Below, piece after piece: positions 6,724 to 13,970 of a stretch of 23,050 bases of DNA. The notes beneath the pieces were generated by a model. That model saw only the letters and a program-made list of their open reading frames with translations. It did no database searches and was not told the DNA's origin. The position numbers were made by a program, and so were the translations under genes. The DNA is from CAZKDV01 sp964551645. Lineage in GTDB: Bacteria; Bacteroidota; Bacteroidia; Bacteroidales; DTU049. Each line of letters begins with the position of its first letter. The first letter of the stretch is position 1. The stretch covers positions 1-23,050 of the forward strand of contig CAZKDV010000029.1 in assembly GCA_964551645.1 (NCBI GenBank), read 5' to 3'.

Positions 6724-8529
6724 CTATAAATTCCTATCTAACCACAAGTTTAACATAGCAAGTTGCCACATTTTATTGTAATGCAAGTCGTTTCCTTTTT
6801 CCCAAGATATATAAAATGAGTTTTTCGATATAGGTTTTTTTAATAATGAAGTCAATTTTGATGAATGTAAATTATCAAAAATAAAGTCTTTCAAATCTTG
6901 TCTCATCCATGAATGTAGTGGCATACTAAATCCCCATTTTGGACGATTGAATATTTCTTGAGGGATATATTTATACAGTATTTTTTTGAGAAGATATTTT
7001 TGTTCTCCATTATTAATTCGTAAAGATTTCTCAATATTGTGAGCAAATTCAACTATACGATAGTTTAAAATGGGAACACAAGTTTCAAGAGAGTAATGCT
7101 TGCTCGCTCTTTCCATTTTAATAACTACCATATCGGGTAAGCAGTAATGAAAATCAAATAGTGTTTGGTTTTCAGATGGGCTAATTTTTCTATTAGGCAA
7201 AGCATACCATTCTTGCATGGAACTTTCTTTTTCAAATGTAAATGGAAAATGTAATAAAACCTCGTTTCTACTGAAAAAGTATTGTTCTTGAGAAAAAATA
7301 TGTGAAGGTAGATGCCTTGTACTGGGATAATTGAAAAGCCATGATGCCTTTTGTAATCTTTGATTTCCTAAACTCATGGCTAATGATAGTGGTTTGTGCA
7401 AGGCTTTAATAAATGGATTGTTTAGCCGTTCAGCCCAGTTATATGCACCATATCCCATAAATAATTCATCTCCACCATCGCCGACTAAAGCCGTTTCAAC
7501 TTTTTCGCGAGCAAGTTTTGATACTAACATACTTGGTAAAGCAGAGTCATCAGGAAATGGTTCATCATAAACATTAGCAATTTCAGGAATTAAATCTAAT
7601 ACATCTTTTCCAGTCATCGTAAATTCATGATGATTTGTTTGTAAATGTGTGGCTACTGCTTTTGCATAAGAAAGTTCATTTTTTTGAGAATTGGCAAAAC
7701 CTATAGAAAAGGTGTAAATTGGATCTGGCGAAAGATGCTGGGCAAGTGCAGTGATTAAGCTGGAGTCGATCCCTCCACTCAAAAATGCACCTATAGGCTT
7801 GTTGCTGTGCAAATGATAGCGAACAGAGGATAGTAGCAAATCTTCGAGTTGTTGTTCTGCCTTGTTTTCATCAAAAATTAAAGGAATATTTATTTTCTGT
7901 AAATCCCAATACTTATTAATTGAGAGTGTTTTATTTTCAAATACTCCAATTGATGCTTGTGGGAATTTTTTGATTTTTCCCCAAATTGTGAATGGAGCTG
8001 GAATATATCCTAAGTGTAAGTAATATGCTATTGCTTGATAATCTAATGCTAGTTTTGACTTTATTTCAGGAATATTTTGAAATGCTTTTAGTTCTGAAGT
8101 GAAAAAAAAATGATTATCGTAATGGCAGTAAAACAATGGTTTAATGCCAATTCTATCTCTAAGTAGATATGTTTTTTTTGTTGATAAGTCATAAATTGCA
8201 ATAGCAAATACCCCGTTTATCCTATCTGTCATCTGTTCTTTCCACAATGAAAATGCCTCAATAGCAATTTCTGCATCGGAACTTAAATTGCAGTTTGATT
8301 TGTTTTTTTTAATTTCATCAATAAGTTCTGTTTTGTTAAATATGCTTCCATCAAACACTATGACAAATCTTCCACATTTTGACTGTGTTGGCTGATTATT
8401 GCCAGAATTAAGCTGATGGTATCCTATTGTACAAAATTGGTCAGTCCAAAAACTATCGCTATTATAATCTTTTTTCGATATTAAAGAGGTGGGAGCATTA
8501 TTGCCGATAAAGCCTACTATTGCTGACAT
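6724..8529 (-). CDS. Asparagine synthetase B-like protein with degenerate glutaminase domain
   Basis: AsnB enzymes use glutamine, hydrolysed by an N-terminal Cys nucleophile, and ATP to make asparagine. The 601-residue product keeps the two-domain layout and the synthetase ATP site: SGGIDSS (251-257) and VGDGGDELFMGY (349-360), plus RDRIGIKPLFY (124-134). The glutaminase half is altered. It starts MSAIVGF, not MCGIVGF, so the nucleophile Cys is Ser. By alignment with E. coli AsnB from memory, Arg49 corresponds to Gln39, Asn74 to Asp60 and Glu76 to Ser62; Asp98 is kept (Asp85). The HRGPD segment is missing. Further on, the usual RVPFLD block reads CVPILN. It follows the deacetylase gene by 2 nt. 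Likely an ammonia-dependent or repurposed amide-forming enzyme, so I withhold the symbol asnB. Confidence 0.85.
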   Translation of the reverse strand: MSAIVGFIGNNAPTSLISKKDYNSDSFWTDQFCTIGYHQLNSGNNQPTQSKCGRFVIVFDGSIFNKTELIDEIKKNKSNCNLSSDAEIAIEAFSLWKEQMTDRINGVFAIAIYDLSTKKTYLLRDRIGIKPLFYCHYDNHFFFTSELKAFQNIPEIKSKLALDYQAIAYYLHLGYIPAPFTIWGKIKKFPQASIGVFENKTLSINKYWDLQKINIPLIFDENKAEQQLEDLLLSSVRYHLHSNKPIGAFLSGGIDSSLITALAQHLSPDPIYTFSIGFANSQKNELSYAKAVATHLQTNHHEFTMTGKDVLDLIPEIANVYDEPFPDDSALPSMLVSKLAREKVETALVGDGGDELFMGYGAYNWAERLNNPFIKALHKPLSLAMSLGNQRLQKASWLFNYPSTRHLPSHIFSQEQYFFSRNEVLLHFPFTFEKESSMQEWYALPNRKISPSENQTLFDFHYCLPDMVVIKMERASKHYSLETCVPILNYRIVEFAHNIEKSLRINNGEQKYLLKKILYKYIPQEIFNRPKWGFSMPLHSWMRQDLKDFIFDNLHSSKLTSLLKKPISKNSFYISWEKGNDLHYNKMWQLAMLNLWLDRNL

Positions 8530-8531
8530 TT

Positions 8532-9458
8532 TTATTTTTTTAATAATTTTTTTATAAATTCTAAACTTCCATTTATGCGTAGCATAGTTTTTAGCCAGCT
8601 TTCATTATATAGTTCAATTCGTGGTATTGCAAATATATCATCAATAAATGGGTTGTATTGTTTTTGATTTACTGCTAATCCAAATGAATATCCTGCTTCT
8701 TTTGTCAATTTGATTACATTTTCGTTGTAGCTATCTACCGGATATGAAATTGTCAAAGGAAATTTTGAAGTTTCGTCTGTAATCCTTTTGGCAGAATAAG
8801 TTAGTTCGTGTTTAATAAGTTCATTGTTAGTAATGTTGCCTAACATTGAATGACTAACAGTATGTGAGCCAATAATATGCCCTAATGAGATTAATTCGCG
8901 GATATTATTCCAATTCATCATAATTTCTGTTTCAACTTCAACATCATCACATTGATTTTGAATTAGTTCAATCACTTGTTTGCAATCTTCGCTTGAAACT
9001 GATTTAAGCACTTTTTTCAATTTTTGAGCATAAGCAATTCTGTGATTGTCTGTTTCTAAGTTTATATTTTGAAGTTCTAATGGAATAAATGAACACATTT
9101 TCAGATCAATAGTTGTCCTTTTTGTGTTTTGAAAAATATATGCAAGTTGATGTGTCCATGTTAGTACTTGTTTGTCAATACAGTCAGTTACAATATAAAA
9201 TGAAGCATTTATATCGAATTTTTGCAAAATAGGAAGTGCAAATTCAAAATTATCCTTATATCCATCATCAAAAACAATGCAAGCTATTTTTTTCGAGTGT
9301 TTGTATAAGTTAATATTACTTAATATATTTTCAAGGTTTTGAACTTCAAAGTTAGATTTTATATATTTAATAATTTTTTCAAAAAGTTTTGGCGAAACAG
9401 GGTCCCAAATGTTATCCCTTTCAGGATGAACTCTATGAAATGAGAAAATAGATATCAT
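8532..9458 (-). CDS. Polysaccharide deacetylase (CE4/NodB family)
   Basis: CE4 enzymes remove N- or O-acetyl groups from glycans with a metal-bound water. The 308-residue product shows the metal triad: FDDGY (Asp64, Asp65) and GSHTVSH (His199, His203). A later SYP strand (near 238-240) resembles the family's FSYPxG motif with Asp in place of Gly. No signal peptide or membrane segment is evident, and the N-terminus ISIFSFHRVHP resembles the cytosolic-looking CE4 proteins of exopolysaccharide and glycosyltransferase clusters. The frame extends to a TTG at 9482, but I chose the ATG at 9456-9458, which starts the family's N-terminal strand. A -7 box lies at 9510-9517. It is the first gene of a pair with the AsnB-like gene. 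Its substrate cannot be read from the sequence. Confidence 0.85.
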   Translation of the reverse strand: MISIFSFHRVHPERDNIWDPVSPKLFEKIIKYIKSNFEVQNLENILSNINLYKHSKKIACIVFDDGYKDNFEFALPILQKFDINASFYIVTDCIDKQVLTWTHQLAYIFQNTKRTTIDLKMCSFIPLELQNINLETDNHRIAYAQKLKKVLKSVSSEDCKQVIELIQNQCDDVEVETEIMMNWNNIRELISLGHIIGSHTVSHSMLGNITNNELIKHELTYSAKRITDETSKFPLTISYPVDSYNENVIKLTKEAGYSFGLAVNQKQYNPFIDDIFAIPRIELYNESWLKTMLRINGSLEFIKKLLKK

Positions 9459-9509
9459 TTTTGTAGTTAATAACACAAACAATACTTATTATTGTTTGTT
9501 AATCTTATG

Positions 9510-9517
9510 CAAATATA
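9510..9517 (-). promoter_or_regulatory. -7 promoter box of the deacetylase/AsnB-like operon
   Basis: On the minus strand the site reads TATATTTG, an exact TAnnTTTG match about 50 nt before the ATG at 9458. A TTTTTG lies only 15 nt upstream of it, shorter than the 19-21 nt usual for this promoter class, so the -33 element is uncertain. Confidence 0.45.
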
Positions 9518-9568
9518 GGAATAATTTTTTTACAAAAAGAATTAAAATTGTTGCAGTGTATGGCAAAA

Positions 9569-9610
9569 TAAAAAAAAAAGTAAACTTTATAATTATAAAG
9601 TTTACTTTTT
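9569..9610 (-). terminator. Terminator downstream of tRNA-Leu
   Basis: A long perfect palindrome (9575-9610, AAAAAGTAAACTTTATA followed by its reverse complement) is flanked on the minus strand by a T-run (from A's at 9569-9579). It begins 3 nt after the tRNA-Leu 3' end on that strand. Confidence 0.75.
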
Positions 9611-9612
9611 AG

Positions 9613-9696
9613 TGCCCAGAACAAGAGTCGAACTTGCACACCCATACGAGTACTACCCCCTCAAAGTAGCGTGTCTACCAATTCCACCACCTGGGC
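9613..9696 (-). tRNA. tRNA-Leu(GAG)
   Basis: The 84-nt gene has the long variable arm of class II tRNAs. The acceptor stem is GCCCAGG/TCTGGGC (one G-T pair) with discriminator A at 9613. The anticodon stem is CTACT/GGTAG around loop TTGAGGG, with anticodon GAG at 9660-9662 reading CUC/CUU Leu codons. CCA is not encoded. It lies 85 nt downstream of tRNA-Phe on the same strand, with a terminator between them, so it may need its own promoter; none is obvious in the A/T-rich gap. Confidence 0.96.
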
Positions 9697-9747
9697 AAAA
9701 GTTTTTCAAAATTACATTTTTATTTCAAATTTAGAATAAAAATATTT

Positions 9748-9779
9748 ATAAAAAACAAGAGTCTCGGATGAGACTCTTG
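9748..9779 (-). terminator. Terminator downstream of tRNA-Phe
   Basis: A perfect 10-bp stem (CAAGAGTCTC at 9756-9765 with GAGACTCTTG at 9770-9779) has a 4-nt loop and, on the minus strand, is followed by TTTTTTAT. It begins 2 nt after the tRNA-Phe 3' end and is a textbook intrinsic terminator. Confidence 0.88.
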
Positions 9780-9781
9780 CG

Positions 9782-9854
<73 letters not shown>

Positions 9855-9873
9855 AGTTTTGGTAATGCGACCG

Positions 9874-9906
9874 CAAAATTAAACTTTTTTTTCTAATTTT
9901 AGCAAA
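9874..9906 (-). promoter_or_regulatory. Promoter of tRNA-Phe
   Basis: On the minus strand TTTG (9906-9903) and TAATTTTG (9881-9874) are separated by 20 nt and sit about 20 nt before the tRNA-Phe 5' end. This is the best full match in the window to the Bacteroidota promoter pattern. It overlaps the 5' region of the divergent coaX gene. Confidence 0.6.
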
Positions 9907-9926
9907 AATTTTAAAAATAAATTATA

Positions 9927-10664
9927 ATGGACTTAACTATAGATTTTGGAAATACTTCAGTTAAATTAGGAGTCTTTGATAATCAGAAGCTTATAGAGAT
10001 TTTGAGGTTCAATACAAAAGAACTGAATGTTGATGATTTAAATGATATTTATAAAAAATATAATATAAAACATGTTTCATTTCTTCATGTAGTTGATATG
10101 AATGAAGATGTGTATAATTATTTAAAAAACTTACCTAACTCTATATGTTTTACACATGAATTAAAACTACCTTTTTTATCAGAATATGAACCATATACGA
10201 GTGTAGGAATTGATAGAATTGCTGGTGTTTTAGGTGCTACTGCTTTATATCCTAAAGAGAATTTACTAATAATTCAAGCCGGAACTTGCATAACTTATGA
10301 TGTTTTTTTAGTTGATAAAGGGCATATTGGAGGTGCAATTTCTCCAGGACTTGATATACGAAATAAGGCTATGAATTCGTTTACTTATCAATTGCCATAT
10401 ATTGCTTTGCAAGAAGATGTTGATTATGCAGTTGTTGGCAATACAACATTGAAATCTTTAGCATCAGGAATTGTCAATAGTGCAATTTTTGAAATTCAAG
10501 GTTTTGTTGATAGCGTACATAATTTATATGATATTAAAGTCGTTATTAGTGGTGGATATATGAATTATTTTGTCAAAAAGATAAAAAGTCAGATATTTGC
10601 AAATCAAAATATTACTTTATTTGGACTTAAAGAAATTATACAATTATATGCACAAAAAAATTAA
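9927..10664 (+). CDS. coaX: Type III pantothenate kinase
   Basis: CoaX phosphorylates pantothenate with ATP in the first step of coenzyme A synthesis in the cytosol. The 245-residue product has the ASKHA-fold motifs in order: DFGNTSVKLGVF (residues 6-17, phosphate loop), GIDR (94-97) with the catalytic Asp96, AGTCITYD (118-125), GGAISPGLDI (135-144), GNTTLKSLASG (171-181) and a late ISGG. The position before AGT, normally Asp in the family's V-D-x-G-T motif, is Gln117, and the following Ala is Cys121. The gene overlaps the next one by 17 nt and opens the envelope cluster. Divergent tRNA-Phe lies 72 nt upstream. Confidence 0.92.
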   Translation: MDLTIDFGNTSVKLGVFDNQKLIEILRFNTKELNVDDLNDIYKKYNIKHVSFLHVVDMNEDVYNYLKNLPNSICFTHELKLPFLSEYEPYTSVGIDRIAGVLGATALYPKENLLIIQAGTCITYDVFLVDKGHIGGAISPGLDIRNKAMNSFTYQLPYIALQEDVDYAVVGNTTLKSLASGIVNSAIFEIQGFVDSVHNLYDIKVVISGGYMNYFVKKIKSQIFANQNITLFGLKEIIQLYAQKN

Positions 10665-11919
10665 ACTTTTTTTCTTGTTAGTTCTCACTCTTCTGACAAT
10701 CTCGTCTAGTGGGCAAACAAGAATATGGTCTCCATATTCTCGTTATGGAGTGGGAGAAATTTCATTTAGTAAAACTCCTTTTATTCAATCTATGGGTGGT
10801 ACTTCAATAGCATATCGGTCTGAAAACATCATTAATACTGCTAATCCAGCTTCATACTCTGCAACAGATACTATGTCTTTTGTTTCTGATTTTGGAGTTG
10901 TTTTTTATCCGAGATATACATCAACTTCAACCATGAATCAATATTCATTGTTCGCAAGTTTAAGTCATCTCACTTTTGCATTTCCAATTGCTAAATATTC
11001 ATCTGTGTCTTTGGGTGTTATTCCGTATAGCAATGTAGGGTATCAAATACAAGATAGTGATTCCTTGCCTGAGTTTGGAGAAGTGCTATATAGATATGAT
11101 GGTTATGGCGGCATAAATAAATTATATCTTGGCAATTCGTGGAATATTGGCAATAATTTGTCATTAGGGATTAACTTTAATTACTACTTTGGAAATATTA
11201 CAAGAAGGCGAATTGCATTATTTGATACTACTAATTTTGTTAATACTAGGTTTACAAACTCAAGTTTTATTAGTGATTTCAATGCAACCATTGGGATACA
11301 ATACTATCATGATATTAGTGATGATTACACTTTGTCTTTTGGTGCTATAGTTGGTACGCCGAATGAATTAAATACAAAAAATACAATTTTAGCAGAAAGA
11401 TTTTCAGGCAGAAATATTGATATACGAGCAAAAGATACTGTTAGTTTAGAAAAAAATCAAAAAGGGAGTATTTCAATGCCTTTGAGTATAGGTGCAGGCT
11501 TAGGTTTTGGTAAAAAAGAACGGTGGTATATAGGAATAGACGGGGAATGGCAAAATTGGAATAAATATCAAGCAAATGAAATTAAAGACTCACTTGCTGA
11601 TGGATTAAGGCTATCTTTGGGAGGGTTTATTGTTCCAAAAGATAAACTTGAAGCAAATCTTTTTCGTAGAGCAAAATATTTATACGGAATACATTATTAT
11701 GATTCATATCTTGAACTAAAAAATACATCTTTAATTAAATATGGCATAAGTTTTGGATTAGGTTTACCGCTACGAAAGAGTAAAACTAATATTCAAATAT
11801 CATTAGAATTAGGGAAAATGGGAACTACAGAAAACAACTTAATACAAGAAACATACGGAATGCTCCGAATAGGATTAAATATATATGAAAAATGGTTTTT
11901 TAAACGATCTTTTGACTAA
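10648..11919 (+). CDS. Outer-membrane beta-barrel protein (OmpP1/FadL-like)
   Basis: The 423-residue product has a Sec signal peptide (KKIKLFFLLVLTLLTISSSGQ region) and then WSPYSRYGVGEI and NPASYSATDTMSF, which are typical openings of a Bacteroidota OmpP1/FadL-like barrel family. Alternating aromatic strands continue to a terminal EKWFFKRSFD. It should sit in the outer membrane; its cargo is unknown. The frame is open from a TTG at 10597, but I chose the ATG at 10648 because it starts the signal peptide. That ATG lies inside the last codons of coaX, giving a 17-nt overlap and possible translational coupling. A TPR gene follows after 16 nt. I recall the order coaX, barrel, TPR, lptC from other Bacteroidota. 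Confidence 0.82.
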   Translation: MHKKIKLFFLLVLTLLTISSSGQTRIWSPYSRYGVGEISFSKTPFIQSMGGTSIAYRSENIINTANPASYSATDTMSFVSDFGVVFYPRYTSTSTMNQYSLFASLSHLTFAFPIAKYSSVSLGVIPYSNVGYQIQDSDSLPEFGEVLYRYDGYGGINKLYLGNSWNIGNNLSLGINFNYYFGNITRRRIALFDTTNFVNTRFTNSSFISDFNATIGIQYYHDISDDYTLSFGAIVGTPNELNTKNTILAERFSGRNIDIRAKDTVSLEKNQKGSISMPLSIGAGLGFGKKERWYIGIDGEWQNWNKYQANEIKDSLADGLRLSLGGFIVPKDKLEANLFRRAKYLYGIHYYDSYLELKNTSLIKYGISFGLGLPLRKSKTNIQISLELGKMGTTENNLIQETYGMLRIGLNIYEKWFFKRSFD

Positions 11920-11935
11920 TTAAAACTTTTAAATA

Positions 11936-13381
11936 ATGAACAAACAAATTAAAAAATTAAACTTAACCTTAATACTGACATTAATCGGTTTATTTACTTA
12001 TTCTTCTTTGAGTGCCCAAAATCATAATTTTGCTCAAGCAGGAAGTATAGTTGGTGCAAAATATGGAACAGGTGAAGATAGTGTGAAATGTGTTACAAAT
12101 TTCTCTTTATACAGAGAGAATTATAGACAATGGCGTGCAAGCAATTTTGAAAATGAAGCAATAAACTACACAATCGAACCGTGGAGATATGTTTTTCTTA
12201 ATTGCCCACTTGCCAGCCAAAATACATACATTGATGGCTCAAAAATAATAGAGTATTTATATAATAATGTTGAAGCTGAAGAACTCAAATTAGCATATAT
12301 TGATACTTTAAGATTATTATATGATAATAGAATTCGTGCTTTTGGTTTAGACCCAAATCTTGGAGAAGGCTATATTTTAGGGCGCAAAGGAATTGAAATT
12401 TTAAATTATGCTCCAAACAACTTTGAAGAAGCATATAGTATTTTTGAGCGTTCTGTTGCTTTGTCCGGAAATCAAAGCGAATCAGCTACTTTGTATTATT
12501 ATTTTTTAACAACTGCGAGAATGATAAGAGAAGCAAATGCCGATAGTACAATTATTTTTGATGTTTATGATATAGTAACATCAGCGATAGATGCAAATCT
12601 TAAAAGTTTACAAATAGAATTAGAAAATAATCCTGCTGAAAGTCAAAAAATTAATAGAAATATTACGAGTTTTCAAAATGTTATGGTTAATATAGAAAAT
12701 ATATTTGAGCCTTTTGCAAGTTGTGAAAATTTGGTTAAAATATTTGGACCAAAATTTAAAGAGAACCTTCAAGATGCTGAAATGCTAAAGAAAATTATTT
12801 CGTCACTTGAAAGAAAAAATTGTACAGACCCTTTATATTATGAAGTATCTGAAGCATTATATTCGGCTGAACCAACACCCGAATCAGCTTTTGCTATAGG
12901 AAGGATGTATTTTAAACTTGATGAATATGGCAAAACTTTGAGATATTTGCAAGAAGCAGTACAAGGATTAGAAGATGCTAACCAAAAAGCAGATGCATAT
13001 ATGTTGATGGCAAATGTTTATAGAACACAAAAAAATTACTCAAATGCCAGAGCAAATGCACTTAAAGTTATTGAGTTAAGACCTAATGATGGTTCGCCTT
13101 GGATTATGATAGGCGATTTATATGCAATGTCGGCTTCTTCATGTGGAGATAATCCTATTTCTTCTAGGGCTGCTTTTTGGGCTGCGGTAGATAAATATGT
13201 TAGAGCAAGAAGTGTTGATAGTTCAGAAGCAAATGTTACTACTGTAAATAGCCGAATTGCAACCTATTCTGCACACTTCCCAGCTCGTGAAGATATATTT
13301 TTCTATGGTTATACAATTGGAGATTCTTATAGAATAGAGTGCTGGATTAATGAAACGACCACTGTTAGGGCAAAAGATTAA
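11936..13381 (+). CDS. Exported tetratricopeptide-repeat protein
   Basis: The 481-residue product has a signal peptide (1 to about 28, ending in SLSAQ), so it is periplasmic or surface-exposed. Its N-terminal half is helical with no clear motif. TPR units are visible at about 317-420, for example AFAIGRMYFKLDEYGKTLRY, followed by a helix pair with ANVYRTQKNYSNARANALKV. TPR folds usually mediate protein contacts. The gene lies between the barrel gene (16 nt) and lptC (1 nt after the stop), so a role in envelope assembly together with LPS transport is plausible but inferred from context only. It contains several Cys residues in the mature part. Confidence 0.8.
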   Translation: MNKQIKKLNLTLILTLIGLFTYSSLSAQNHNFAQAGSIVGAKYGTGEDSVKCVTNFSLYRENYRQWRASNFENEAINYTIEPWRYVFLNCPLASQNTYIDGSKIIEYLYNNVEAEELKLAYIDTLRLLYDNRIRAFGLDPNLGEGYILGRKGIEILNYAPNNFEEAYSIFERSVALSGNQSESATLYYYFLTTARMIREANADSTIIFDVYDIVTSAIDANLKSLQIELENNPAESQKINRNITSFQNVMVNIENIFEPFASCENLVKIFGPKFKENLQDAEMLKKIISSLERKNCTDPLYYEVSEALYSAEPTPESAFAIGRMYFKLDEYGKTLRYLQEAVQGLEDANQKADAYMLMANVYRTQKNYSNARANALKVIELRPNDGSPWIMIGDLYAMSASSCGDNPISSRAAFWAAVDKYVRARSVDSSEANVTTVNSRIATYSAHFPAREDIFFYGYTIGDSYRIECWINETTTVRAKD

Positions 13382-13382
13382 A

Positions 13383-13961
13383 ATGAAAGAAAAACTCGTT
13401 TTTGTAAATATTATAATTAGCATACTCCTTATGAGTATGCTTTTTAATTCATGCCAAAACGATATGAATACTATTACCGAATATATGCACGAAGAAAGTA
13501 TGCCAACAGAGCAATTGAAAGAGGTTGAATATATATATTCTGAAAATGGTTTGATAAAGTCAAAAATGAGTTGCGGAATGTTAAAAAGATATAATATACC
13601 CGAAAACTATACTGAATTTTCAGAAGGTTTTGTTTTAAGTATGTATGATTCTCTAGGGGTCAAAACTTCTATCATTTCTGCAAATTATGCTAAAAGGCTT
13701 GAAAATACTCAGTTGTTTGAAGCTTTGCATAGCGTTGAGGTTGTTGATATAGTTGAAGAAAAAGTGTTAAATACAGAACAATTATTTTGGGACGAAAAAA
13801 ATCATAGAATTTATACAGATAAATTTGTAAAAATCACTACTCCAGATAAAGTCATTTACGGAGATGGACTTGAGGCAAACGATCAGTTTACGGATTATTA
13901 TATAAAACATCCTAAAGGGGATATTCTTGTTACAAGAAAAGAATCCCAAGATGAGGAGTAA
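13383..13961 (+). CDS. lptC: LPS export ABC transporter periplasmic protein LptC
   Basis: LptC passes LPS from the LptBFG transporter to the LptA bridge in the periplasm. The 192-residue product has an N-terminal hydrophobic segment ending in LFNSC, so Cys24 may be lipidated; the E. coli protein is instead held by a transmembrane helix. A beta-jellyroll-like region follows, with repeated strands such as SANYAKRLENTQLFEALHSV and KVIYGDGLEANDQFTDY, typical of OstA/LptC folds. The frame is open from 13350, but the ATG at 13383 gives the proper signal and begins 1 nt after the TPR gene's stop. The gene ends 9 nt before the convergent receptor gene, leaving no room for a terminator outside coding sequence. 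Confidence 0.82.
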   Translation: MKEKLVFVNIIISILLMSMLFNSCQNDMNTITEYMHEESMPTEQLKEVEYIYSENGLIKSKMSCGMLKRYNIPENYTEFSEGFVLSMYDSLGVKTSIISANYAKRLENTQLFEALHSVEVVDIVEEKVLNTEQLFWDEKNHRIYTDKFVKITTPDKVIYGDGLEANDQFTDYYIKHPKGDILVTRKESQDEE

Positions 13962-13970
13962 TTGCAAAAA

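Noticed and set aside
10597..10647. TTG-initiated extension of the outer-membrane barrel protein
   Set aside because: The extra 17 residues precede a complete signal peptide that begins at the ATG at 10648.
13350..13382. Extended lptC start overlapping the TPR gene
   Set aside because: The upstream ATG adds 11 residues before a proper lipoprotein signal; the ATG at 13383, 1 nt after the TPR stop, fits better.
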